Positions 1-12,444 of a stretch of DNA of 64,000 nt are shown in pieces. This DNA comes from Gossypium raimondii (lineage: Eukaryota > Streptophyta > Magnoliopsida > Malvales > Malvaceae). Position numbers and translations under genes: made by a program. Positions within the stretch are counted from its first letter, which is position 1. Each line of letters opens with the position of its first letter. Below the pieces are notes generated by a model. It was not told the origin of the DNA. It searched no databases and was given only the letters and a program-made list of their open reading frames with translations. The stretch is from contig NC_068567.1 in assembly GCF_025698545.1 (NCBI RefSeq), positions 7,626,001 to 7,690,000 of the forward strand, in the 5' to 3' direction.

Positions 1-541
1 GGTTAACCTACACCAAGTACACTAAATTAGTAAGTTTATGTTTTAATTTTTTAACTTTAAAAAGTTACAAAATAGTCATTGAACTATTTAAAAATTTTCA
101 TTTGAATCACTAAACTGTTAAAATTATTGTTATATGGCATTCTCTATTCACACCAATGGAAATCTCTTATCCCCTTCTCTTTTATAGTTCAGTTCTTTCA
201 TGAAATATCTTTGAACGTCATAAATTTGTAAATTAAAATTCAAATAGCTTCCTTTTCTGATTTGAGCATCGGATCGATTTGGATCTAAGATATGTACGTC
301 TACTCGTTGATGGGTACCAATTCACTGTACTAATAGTTGAATTGTCCCTTGGAGCTCACTAGCCTAGCTTTTAAAAAAAACACTTAACATCTTAGTGACT
401 TAAATAAAAAAACTTTTGCACATTTCAGTGGTTTAAATAAGAACTTTTGAATAGTCTAGTGACCATTTTGTATTTTTTTGAAGTTGAGTGATCAAAACGT
501 AAAGTTATTAATAGTTTAGTGACCTTGAGTGTAGTTTACCC
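1..541. mobile_element. MITE-like element with long terminal inverted repeats
   Basis: The first ~120 bases, read forward, match the reverse complement of about 400-541. Both arms carry phrases such as 'ACTAAA', 'TACAAAATAGTCA' and 'GTCACTAA', and the right end closes with GTAGTTTACCCT. This is the foldback form of a short non-autonomous DNA transposon, probably Mutator-type by resemblance to the element at 29700. The left end may lie outside the window, so no target duplication can be tested. No coding sequence is visible. Confidence 0.7.
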
Positions 542-621
542 TAACTTTTTTTTATTTGGTAATAAATTAATTAAGTTTTTTTTCATATTTCAAATAAACT
601 TTGACTTCTTTTCACAAATGG

Positions 622-2653
622 TACCAATCAAATGTTCAAAAATCCCTAAAATACAATAAGAGATAAACCCAAAAGAAATTGGGCAATCAAATTGTAACTA
701 AATTCAACCAAAATGGGATAAAGCAACTCTATTCATGATCAATGGTGGCAAAGGTTGGCATTAACCAACGACATCAAGGCTAACAGAGGAATCAAAGCCC
801 TTCAAACATAACATATCACCAGCCAACTTGGAATACCCTTTGTTGGTGCCTTGAATCTCGATAGTGAAAGTAGTGTTCTCCCCGACAAAATTATCAAACC
901 CAAAGAAGGAAAAACCTAGAGCACTATTAAAACAAAGAGACACTAAGTTAAAACCAACAACTTTCATGAGTGAACAAGCAAAATCGATTGTAGAGGTTGA
1001 ATAAGGCAAACAATGGTGGTAATCCTAAAGGTTACCACATCGAAAGAGGTGGTTTTTTGTTGAGGCAATTACATGAGCAATGTGCCTCACGCAATGCCAC
1101 AATTAACACCCATCGCTCTTGGCACTACGTAAGTTATATAACTTGCCTTATTTAGTGTTAACAATCTTTGAAACAAGATCTTCAAGTTGTAACCATTGTT
1201 GATATCTTGGACGTGTGTTAGCCAATCTTTGAAGATCGATCCATTTGAAACAATGTATCTTAAAAATGGTTCGAATCAAATCAAGCAATCAAATTCCACG
1301 AAATGAAGAGATTAGATTGTATCTACGTTGAAGACTTATCTCTATTATCTTTACAAGATCTTAGACTTTATTAGCATATTGTATACATTACATTAGCGCT
1401 ACTATGATGGATAGATTGATTATACTTGATCTACTATGTTATCAAGTCGAACTATTATATATGCTTGAGACTTGTATATGTTTGATCTCCCATAATTTGA
1501 TATGTCAAATTAGACTCTCCATTACACTTGAAGAGCTTATTATCGAGCAATTTAGATGTCTTTTTCATGTTTTATTTAGTTTTAGCTTTTTACTCGAATA
1601 AGTGATTTTGTGTGTTTTATGCTATTTTTGAGACTGAGTTGACCAAATGCACCATAGGGAACCTAACAAGTTGATTGAATGTTGTAAGGAATCAATGGTG
1701 GCGAATGTAAATAAAACATCACCTAAAAAGAGGTATCGTGATATCGAAGCATGGAAGTCGTGATACCCTCGATAGTGTTGAAATGAAGAGAATTAATGTC
1801 ATCTTTAGTGGTATTGCGATACCAGCCATGGTATCGCGATATTGAGACACCCAAGGACCGCCCATTTTAAGACCGTCTGGTATTTGACTTCTATAAACGA
1901 GTTATCATTTATAATAAAATAACACAAAAAAAAGATTAAAACGACAATGTCCACAAGTGCACAGGTCAAATTGTAATATAGTATAATTTACAACGAAACA
2001 CTTGGAAGTATTCCGAGGATCATACCCAATAGAGGATAGAATAAAATTATAAAAACATTTTTACAACAATAAGTTTAAATAGTATTAACTAAATCTTATA
2101 TTACGATAAACCATAAAATAAAGTAATAAGATAATTTAAATAACTAAAATAAATAAACAAGAAAAATAAACAAACGACTTAAATCAATAAACCAATCAGG
2201 AAGATTAACTCATTCTAGGGTTGGTAATTAACTTCGGATTAGGGTCCACATTTAATCTCTATGCATAAAACAAACCCAATGACTTAAAATTGATCCCAAT
2301 CCGTAATATCTCATCAAAAATAATATTTTCAATATAAAATTCATGTAAAATGACCAAATTGCCTCTTTTGTAAAAAATTACACTTTATCCCTTTATCACT
2401 TATCACCTTTTTTTATTTCCATACACAACACTCATTACATCAATTTCACATATCTCGCACTTATCATCTCTAGTTATGAAGTATTCAAACACAATTTGCA
2501 TTTATGAACTTTTCCCAAAAATGAAAAAGTTACGATTTAGTCCTCAAACTTTCATTTCAATTCTATTTAGTCCAAACTCTATTTCCTTTGAACTTATTCA
2601 CTTTCCTAATCATATGGTACTTTATTAATACTTTTAACTCACTTCTTTATCGT
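622..2653. repeat. Tandem duplication, copy 1 (2032 bp)
   Basis: Copy 1 of a head-to-tail duplication; the next unit begins at 2654. It holds no recognisable protein. It contains a palindromic pair of GGTATCGCGATA-type motifs near 1850 and a stretch near 1490-1620 resembling 6600-6700 in this window. It therefore looks like part of an LTR-retrotransposon non-coding region. An 82-codon minus-strand open frame at 761-1009 is identical in both copies but has no recognisable family. Confidence 0.9.
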
Positions 2654-4687
2654 TACCAATCAAATGTTCAAAATCCCTAAAATACAATAAGAGATAAACC
2701 CAAAAGAAATTGGGCAATCAAATTGTAACTAAATTCAACCAAAATGGGATAAAGCAACTCTATTCATGATCAATGGTGGCAAAGGTTGGCATTAACCAAC
2801 GACATCAAGGCTAACAGAGGAATCAAAGCCCTTCAAACATAACATATCACCAGCCAACTTGGAATACCCTTTGTTGGTGCCTTGAATCTCGATAGTGAAA
2901 GTAGTGTTCTCCCCGACAAAATTATCAAACCCAAAGAAGGAAAAACCTAGAGCACTATTAAAACAAAGAGACACTAAGTTAAAACCAACAACTTTCATGA
3001 GTGAACAAGCAAAATCGATTGTAGAGGTTGAATAAGGCAAACAATGGTGGTAATCCTAAAGGTTACCACATCGAAAGAGGTGGTTTTTTTGTTGAGGCAA
3101 TTACATGAGCAATGTGCCTCACGCAATGCCACAATTAACACCCACTGCTCTTGGCACTACGTAAGTTATATAACTTGCCTTATTTAGTGTTAACAATCTT
3201 TGGAAACAAGATCTTCAGGTTGTAACCATTGTTGATATCTTGGACGTGTGTTAGCCAATCTTTGAAGATCGATCCATTTGAAACAATGTATCTTAAAAAA
3301 TGGTTCGAATCAAATCAAGCAATCAAATTCCCTGAAATGAAGAGATTAGATTGTATCTACGTTGAAGACTTATCTCTATTATCTTTACAGTATCTTAGAC
3401 TTTATTAGCATATTGTATACATTACATTAGCGCTACTATGATGGATAGATTGATTATACTTGATCTACTATGTTATCAAGTCGGAACTATTATATATGCT
3501 TGAGACTTGTATATGTTTGATCTCCCATAATTTGATATGTCAAATTAGACTCTCCATTACACTTGAAGAGCTTATTATCGAGCAATTTAGATGTCTTTTT
3601 CATGTTTTTATTTAGTTTTAGCTTTTTACTCGAATAAGTGATTTTGTGTGTTTTATGCTATTTTTGAGACCTGAGTTGACCAAATGCACCATAGGGAACC
3701 TAACAAGTTGATTGAATGTTGTAAGGAATCAATGGTGGCCCGAATGTAAATAAAACATCACCTAAAAAAGAGGTATCGTGATATCGAAGCATGGAAGTCG
3801 TGATACCCCTGATAGTGTTGAAATGAAGAGAATTAATGTCATCTTTAGTGGTATTGCGATACCAGCCATGGTATCGCGATATTGAGACACCCAAGGACCG
3901 CCCATTTTAAGACCGTCGTGGGTATTTGACTTCTATAAACGAGTTATCATTTATAATAAAATAACACAAAAAAGATTAAAACGACAATGTCCACAAGTGC
4001 ACAGGTCAAATTGTAATATAGTATAATTTACAACGAAACACTTGGAAGTATTCCGAGGATCATACCCAATAGAGGATAGAATAAAATTATAAAACATTTT
4101 ACAACAATAAGTTTAAATAGTATTAACTAAATCTTATATTACGATAAACCATAAAATAAAGTAATAAGATAATTTAAATAACTAAAATAAATAAACAAGA
4201 AAAATAAACAAACGACTTAAATCAATAAACCAATCGGGAAGATTAACTCATTCTAGGTTGGTAATTAACTTCTGATTAGGGTCCACATTTAATCTCTATG
4301 CATAAAACAAACCCAATGACTTAAAATTGATCCCAATCCGTAATATCTCATCAAAATAATATTTTCAATATAAAATTCATGTAAAATGACCAAATTGCCT
4401 CTTTTGTAAAAATTACACTTTATCCCTTTATCACTTATCACCTTTTTTATTTCCATACACAACACTCATTACATCAATTTCACATATCTCGCACTTATCA
4501 TCTCTAGTTATGAAGTATTCAAACACAATTTGCATTTATGAACTTTTCCCAAAAATGAAAAAGTTACGATTTAGTCCTCAAACTTTCATTTCAATTCTAT
4601 TTAGTCCAAACTCTATTTCCTTTGAACTTATTCACTTTCCTAATCATATGGTACTTTATTAATACTTTTAACTCACTTCTTTATCGT
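2654..4687. repeat. Tandem duplication, copy 2 (2034 bp)
   Basis: Copy 2 abuts copy 1 directly; the unit ends at TTATCGT in both. I count roughly twenty differences over 2 kb, most of them one-base gains or losses in homopolymer runs (for example near 3080, 3295, 3607, 3967 and 4095). Such a pattern fits either a very young duplication or an assembly or consensus error. Confidence 0.9.
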
Positions 4688-5185
4688 TGAGCAATTTACA
4701 CTTTCAATCATTGTACTCTTTTAATTTCACAATTAAATCCTAAAAGTGATTCTCATCATATTAATACATATTCTATGTCATTCTCATGTTCAACAATCAC
4801 TATTAACTCCTATTTCCTCAATTTGGTCAAATTTCATTTTAGTCCTCAAACTTATCCAAATTTATGATTCGGCCTATTTCTATCAAAATTTCATATTCTC
4901 AATCATTCTCGTAAAATTTATTTTCTACAAAACAAAATAATTCTTTAAAACTTCATTCATTAAACTTGTTTTCAAATTTCCTCGGGATTTCACTACATCA
5001 GATCACAAAATTATACCATTTACTATACTAGAAATTTAGCGCATTACAAAAACCCACACAAGTTTTGTCACTAAGTCAGTTGCATAATCGACAAAAAAAC
5101 TATCTCAGACATTAAAAAACAAGGTCATCCATAAATGATTAAGGTGATTTTTTTTACCAATTAAAAATTAAAAAGAAATTATTGG
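4688..5185. other. AT-rich spacer, no gene seen
   Basis: About 500 bases of AT-rich sequence between the tandem duplication and the old copia element. The phrases 'atttagtcctcaaactt' and 'ttcggccta' are typical of cotton retrotransposon non-coding DNA. No coding, RNA or repeat structure could be supported. Confidence 0.5.
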
Positions 5186-5539
5186 TTGGACAAGTCATTT
5201 GGCACTTAAATTTCTTATTTGAAATTCTAACTTTAAATTTATTTGAATTAACTCCTCTTGTTTAGGAGTTTTGTTAATAATTTACGGTATCAAAAAAGAA
5301 TTTTGAAGGAATATCTCACGATTAAGAAGCTTGTCGAATAGCTCTTCATAAACCAAAAGTTTCCATTATTGTCACCATTGCTTAAAGGTCCACTTCCAAT
5401 TCATCTTTTCTTAGTCCTAATAGTAGACGAAATCAATCGCAACAACAATATCTGTGAGGTTCCTAGTAGAACTTCCTCCCATTACAATAGGACTGCTATG
5501 GTTACATTGCTCGTGTTTACAAATTTAGATCTTACAACC

Positions 5540-5650
5540 ATCAAAAAGCAAAGGTTAACTTTGTATCCAGACAAGGTGCCCCAACATCATTATGGATCCT
5601 TGTCACTGGTGCATCCCATTATATCATAGGTGATCCTCGAAATCTCTAAC
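5540..5650 (+). pseudogene. Copia protease remnant
   Basis: Reading in the plus frame gives 'SLWILVTGASHYIIGDPRNL', which matches the copia protease signature W-x-x-D-T-G-A-S-H followed by a D-x-x-x-L stretch. The catalytic Asp of DTGA reads as Val here, so the enzyme would be dead even without the stops on either side. Just upstream lies a decayed copia gag C-terminal stretch (about 5370-5540). Confidence 0.7.
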
Positions 5651-6189
5651 TTGTAGAAAATTATCCGTATCCAAAATTGAATATTTTCTTTTTTGTAATG
5701 CTTGGTCAAGTAATAAAATTCATCAATTTCCTTTCTACCAAAATACCTTGTCAAGTGACATGTGCCTAAAAAGACTTTTTAGTGATTTAAGGACCATTTA
5801 TGATATTATCAATTGAAAAAAGTTATACTATTATTTTTTTTGTTGATCAAAACACCATACATATATATTTGGCTATACACCTTGAAATCTAAAAATAAGG
5901 TCCAATTAATGTATTCAAAATTTTACCCCTTAGAAAAAAATTCACTTTATATAAATGGCGGTGGTGAATTTCAAAGTTTAGAACTTTATCTTACTTCCTA
6001 AGGTATAGAACACCTCAAACCCCCACCTTACACCCCACAACGCGTCTCTATTGTTGAACGTCGCCATAGACATATAATTGAAACATCTAAAACTTTATTA
6101 CACCAAGCATTCGTCCCATCTATTTTTCCATTTGTCATTAGGCATTTTATCTTATAAATTGCCTACCCACAAAACTTCTTCAAAATGAC

Positions 6190-6430
6190 TCCCTTATCAT
6201 AAATTGTTTGGTGATGAACCAAATTACAAAGCATTAAAAGTTTTTGGTTCCCTTTATTACCCATGGCTTAAACCATATACTCAAAACAAACTTAAACCAC
6301 ATTTTTTACCACTGTCATCAGGGCTTCCATACAAAGACATAATTTTTTCTAGAGATGTCAACATTTTTAAGACATTTTTCTTTTTGAAAATAGTTTTCTC
6401 TAAAATTAAGAAAAAAATGTTCAAATATTG
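6190..6430 (+). pseudogene. Copia integrase C-terminal remnant
   Basis: The frame beginning near 6204 reads 'YKALKVFGSLYYPWLKPYT', followed by NKLKPH. This is the conserved stretch after the copia integrase core (KVFGCLCYPWLRPY...KL.P.S). After it the frame degrades into low complexity. It belongs to the split copia element. Confidence 0.75.
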
Positions 6431-6844
6431 AGTGCAATTTTAATTTCGTATCTAAAAATCTCTTGTCAACAATATTTAGCTCAAATATCGATTCCTCTTC
6501 ACCTGTTTCACTACATATTCCAAATTCATCCTCATTTCTTCAAGTACACAAACTTCAGCAAGATATCAGACTCCATCAGCTCTTGCCATGCGAATATGTT
6601 GTAATTTGATATGTCAAATTAAGTAATCTCAAGTACTTAATGCACTTGTTTTCAAGTAGTTTACGAATCTTTTTTAATGTTTTTCAACGATTCTTAAATT
6701 TTAGTGTTAATGATAGCTTTTCTTATATTTTGACTTATTTTGAGACTCAAATTGGAAAAACTATATCATTGGGAGTCTAATGATTGATTTGAGCTTATGT
6801 AAGGAGACAACGATGATCAAACATCAAGGAAAATTACATTTGAC

Positions 6845-7190
6845 ATGGGTGTCGCAACACTGGTGTTAGGATGCTACGACACTGAGTCTCTATTGTTTCA
6901 AGGGTGCAAGGCTTCAACAATAAATTAACCTGGAGCTAATTGTTGAGAGTGTCGCGACACTAAGGGTGTTGTGTCACGACATTAAGCCTAAAGTCACAAC
7001 ACCAAGCCTCCAAGGTCGCAACATCACCGATGGTTGTTGAAGTGATGAAATCATGGCCACTACCGAGGATGTCGTAACACTAGCTAGTCAAGGTCGCGAC
7101 ATCAAGAACCCCTAAGCCAAGATGTGCCTACTGTCGAGGATGTCGCGACACCCAAGCTTTGCTGTTGCGACACAAAAGCTTGTTGAGGTG
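6845..7190. repeat. GTCGCGACAC palindrome cluster
   Basis: The ten-base palindrome-centred word GTCGCGACAC and one-base variants (GTCGCAACAC, GTCGTAACAC, GTGTCACGAC) recur at irregular spacing about a dozen times. The spacers are ordinary unique sequence, so this is a dispersed palindrome cluster rather than a true tandem repeat. Confidence 0.75.
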
Positions 7191-9144
7191 AAAAACTGTA
7201 GGGGCAATTTTGTGTCCAAACAAGCTTAAGTCACTTTTCATTTAATTGTTAATGTTAGGTTAAATGTTAGTAGACTACAAATACTACTTCATAAGCTTGT
7301 GAAAGTAGATTTTGGTGGCTAATCATCTTTCTGTACTTTTTATAGTTTTTTGTTAGATTTATTTTCTTTTCATATTCAGATTAGGATTTCTTTTTTATTT
7401 TTTTTGAATAGATTTTATTTTTATTGTTTTCTTTCTTTTTGCTTGTTGAATACTTTTGTAAATAGAGATGGATCAAGCTTTTAGGTGCCATTGATTCCAC
7501 ATCTAACTGAGCATTTCTTACCCTTACCTTTATGTTACACATATTAATTGTTCGATGAAATGTCTATTTGGGTGTTAAGCTTTATTATGTGCTAATATTG
7601 TTTGTTGGTTAATTGATGAATTGATTGTTGGATTAAGTTCATCCCTATACTTGATTGTTTGGTTGTTATTTTATATCGAAATGCTTCATACACTAGAATT
7701 GACACCTCTAGTAGAAAATTTAGATAAACGATATTAAAAGAAGAGTTTATCATTAGATAGTTTAATATAATTGTGACGAATAGTGAGACAAATAGGAGGT
7801 TTATATACCTAGGTGAAACCAAGAGGAGAGCTTAGGTGGTATGTTTTAGTTTAGGATAAGACCGAGAGAAGATTCCTAACTAAGAGTGGCAAATAATATA
7901 ATCGGTATAGGTTCATTAGTTTAATGGGCAACCGACTATTCAATCGACCATCGTTTTATCATTTACTTTGTTTAAAACAATAAAGAAAAAATTAGATTAG
8001 TTTGTTTAGTTGATGATTTACATTTAGTTTATAAACAATTTATATTTGAATTTACACTAATAATGTTCGACTCGATTAGATTAGTAATAACTTGCAATTA
8101 TCTTGATAAACACATTTACCAATTTGGCAATCTCTTGGGTTCGATCCTCAGAACACTCAAAGTGCTCCATTGTAACACTTATAAATATTACAACTAACTT
8201 GTCACATTTGCAGTACACCACTATATTTCTGATTGTATTTGTGTTTATTCGTAGCCTTGGTGCACGTACGTTAGGGCGTGGTCAAGTTGTTGGGGATTGT
8301 AACGGTGTAAATGTGTAGTCAAGTTAGTTGCTTTTGAGGTAATATTAGTCGAAAGACAATGAAATTAGATAGTGTAACACCCCGGTTTCTAGGGTTAGAA
8401 GTTTTGAGATTTATAGGTAGGGTCAGTGGCTAGATCGGACAATTGGGTTTATTGTTGTGTTTTAATGTTAGAATGGGTCTACAGGTCTGGTGGTTAGTTG
8501 TGTGTTAATTTAGCTTGGGTTCTCGGGTTCAAGTCCTTAGGTGCATTTTGAAGGACTATTTTTTATTTTGTTTTAAAAGTTTAAATATTTATTATTTTTA
8601 TTTTTATTTTGAAAGAAGTCAAATTCTTTTTCACGTTCTATTCTTCCTGTTCCACATGTTTTCTTCTTTTATTCCTCTCCCACATTCTCTTTAACACGTT
8701 CTTGTTCTTTTTTCTCTCTGTTAATTGGAACTCTATTCTTTTGATTCTACTCTATTTCTTTTGCTTTGTTTTGCAATTTCATCGACAGGGGTTTCGGAAT
8801 AGGTAGATTTGAGGCGTCGATTATTTTAGGCGTTTTAATCGCGAAATTAAGTTGTTGGTTCGAAACTTTTCCTTTCCATTATTAGATTCTGATTTGGTTA
8901 CATGAAATTCGACAATTACAAGTGTATTTCCGAATTGTATAGTTTTGATGTTGGATTCTATGGAGTTTAGTTATTTCTTGTAGGTTATTGGAATTAAACC
9001 GTATATTTCTGGGATTAAAGCGTATAGGAATCGTTTTTTATAATGGTTGCGTGATTTTAATAAATTTCAGGGTAGGTTTTAGAGCTACTGTTACAAGGAA
9101 TACGTTTCAGGAAGAAAAGCACGATATACAGTCTGTTTCGGTGT

Positions 9145-9520
9145 GGTTTCGTGACCACACAGGTGGCCATACGGGCGTGTGCTCCACACGGACGGCTCGC
9201 ACAGCCATATGGAATTAGGAATTATGGTTTTAGGGCCAATTTTGGTACCACACGGCCTGGTCATACGGCCGTGTGGCTGATTTAGGGATTTTTAGTCAAT
9301 ATTCACATGGACGTATGTTCTGGACACACGACCATGTCCCATAGCCACACGACCGTGTCTGCCCTACACTTTATTTTAGCCATTTTGGACAGAGAGTTAC
9401 ACGGGCTGCCCACACAGTCTTATACCTCCTTCCACACGGGCGTGTGCTTCTGCACTCGGGCGTGTACCCCCTTCACATGGGCGTGAAGGCTTTCACACGG
9501 TCGTGTGGCTCTGATTCGTA
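9145..9520. repeat. CACACGG/CCGTGTG palindrome cluster in LTR A
   Basis: Words of the form CACACGGNCGTGTG and half-copies recur about ten times in 375 bases, including near 9250, 9343, 9435 and 9496. Each full copy is self-complementary. This is a hallmark of cotton LTR retrotransposons as I recall them. Confidence 0.8.
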
Positions 9521-12444
9521 TATTTTTGTTTTGTGAAGGATTTTGACTTGTTGGTGTTTCTGAGTGTTCCAACTTTCAGTTATGTCTTAGTAAAGTTGAT
9601 AAAGACTTTGATGAGCTCGGATTCATGCGTTTATGTGCAATTAGAGTGTGAATTTATCAGTTCGATTATGTGTTATATGATGTTACTAGTAAATAGCTAC
9701 AAACATACTTGATTCTGAATCTGGTCGAATGAATATGTGCACCTCTGGTTCTGTTTGATTGATGTGTGTCTGTCTATGAGTTATTTAAATTATTTCTGTG
9801 AGTCTGTTAGTGATCTGTTTGCATACATACATTTGCATAAAACTCTGGGTTTGGTTGCAAAGAGAAGGAAGTCTGTTCTGTTTTGGCAGTTTTAACTGCA
9901 ACACATCCGTACATCGGTTTACCGTAATGTATTGAATGTATGTCAGCTCAACTGCTTATTGAAATTAATGTGGCTCAGCTCCACAAGCATAGTGTATAGG
10001 GCGGATGGGCCTTTCAAGGTCCTATATGGTGTGCAGGGTTGGTCGGGCTTGATATAGCTCATTCATGGTGTGAACGAGGATCAAAGTGGTGTTCGGTTGG
10101 TTGGGGTGGGTTTTTTATTGTTCATACATTTCACATTCAATCTGTCTGTAAGATTGCGTGATTAATTGCATAAGGGTTGTGTTGTTCGATATGTTCTGTA
10201 CCGGTGTGTTTTGGGTGACAACTTTGTGTTACGTTTAGCTGGTTGTTGAAATGGGTTGTTTCGTACTCTATCTGAGTTCTCTTTTAGTTAAATATTTGTT
10301 TTGAATTATTGTCTTTTTTCGTTCTCTTCCATTTCAAACTCACACTGAGCTTGCGTAGCTTACTCCCTTAGTTTCCCTTTTTAGGTACTCTCGTTTCTGA
10401 AGTTGGACTTGGCAAGACGGAGGTCTCGTATTGACACGTTTGAACACAAGCCAATAGGATTTCTTTTCGACTCCTATTTTGATAAGCTGTTGTGAACTAT
10501 AAATAATTATAATAACTGTGGTATGAGTTTACTTTTGGTTTTTCGTAAACCGCCATTTTAACTGAAATTATAAAAATCGTGGGTTTTTGTTCCTAATTGT
10601 TTATAACAGTGCTTAATTATTGTTTCAAAACTTGATTTGTCAAGCTGTTAAATTCGAATTTAGCAAACTATTTTTCGACCAAGTAAATGGCTTTTAGATC
10701 ACTTTGGTGATCAATGTAACCTCCGAAATTTGGTCTAAACTTCTAGGCGGGTTTTTGGTGTAACACTCTTAACCCATATCCGTCGCCTGACTAGGGTTAA
10801 GAGGTATTACCGAACAATTCACATCATTATACAAACATTTCATATACATTGATCATGTATCATCATATCACATTCATTCATAATTACATTGTCCCTTAAA
10901 TAGGTCTACGAGATCTAAAACAGGCTTTTAAGAAGGTTCGAGACTAAACTGGTCACACATAAAAATTTCTGAAACTTTAAGAAATTTCTAAGTAACTGAC
11001 GTCTCATGCCCGTGTGAACAGCCGCGTGGACGAATTTAGGTCATTTGCAAGGCCAATTCGCCAACCATAAGGGTCAACCCTACACAAGCACATAATATAC
11101 CATTATTCATCAATCGTGAATATCAATTTTGAACATTTCCACTAATGCATCAATAACTTTACTAAAGCTTACCACATAACCACAATCACATTCTAATTAT
11201 AAGGCCATCTATATATCAAACCTCACATTATAAACAAGCCAAATCTCATGGCTCAATGCATTTCAAACATATAGGCACCAATAGCCAAAATCACTTATAC
11301 ACTTAACAAACCAGCTAGCCTATACATGCCACATAACCAAAATTTCAAGCCTTTTAAGTACCGAAACCATAGCTGGATAGTGTGATGGGATCTCCGACGA
11401 TTTCCAACCCGAGCAAGCCTTTGGAACACTATAAACATAGAAAAATAACACAAAGTAAGCTATAAAGCTTAGTAAGTTGATATGTAAATAATAAGCAATC
11501 TGTTAACCTGCTTTTACCAATCTTCACAACATGTTCTCAAGATAATACAATCAAAATTGCACATAGTTCTACTATTTACTCATGTTCACATCAAGTTGTT
11601 TACTCGAGTCATAGTCACTAACTTATTTATATCTTGCGCTACAGGACTCCAAATTAAGATCTGATTAATTTTACCAAAACTAGACTCACATACCTTCTTA
11701 CCATAAAATTTTCAAAATTTTTGGTTTAGCAAATAAGTACAGTTAATTCTTCAAAGTCGTCCCTATTCTGCTGTCTAATAGTTCCGACCCTTCTTCTCTA
11801 AAAATTAATTATCTCTTAGTACGGGATTCAGATGATATTCCTATTTATTTATCTTGAAAATAGACTCGTTAATAATTTTAATCATATAAATTATAACCCA
11901 TAATTCTTTTTATACAATTTTAATGATTTTCCAAAGTCGAACAAAGGATTCCAAAATCATTCGACATTATCTCACAAAATTCAAATATCTCATAATAAGA
12001 AATTCTTTTGATTACATCATTTCTTCTATGTGAAACTAGACTTAATAAGTTTTAATTTCATGTCTTATTCAACCTCTAATGTGATTCCACAATTTTTAGT
12101 TATTTTTCAAAGTTATACAACTGCTCATGTCCAAAACTGTTTTATTGCAAATTTTACTCTTTCATGATTTCTTTCATACATTTCATAAAATTTCGTTTCC
12201 AATTCCATATGTCCTCATAACACATATCATATTTCATCTATACAATTCACACAGATCATATTTCATTTCATTCTCAATCATATAATCATTTACATAGCTA
12301 ACCTTAGCTTTCACAAGTTTAGTCAATTTAATTCTCATATAACATTCAATTCATACTTCCATATAGCCAAATGAGCACATTTTGGTATATGACATATTTA
12401 AACACATACCTTTCTCATTTCATATACATGATATGGTATGAACT

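Noticed and set aside
761..1009. 82-codon minus-strand frame (also at 2792-3040)
   Set aside because: The two copies are identical because the whole 2 kb unit is duplicated. There is no recognisable domain, no splice context, and the surroundings are repeat DNA.
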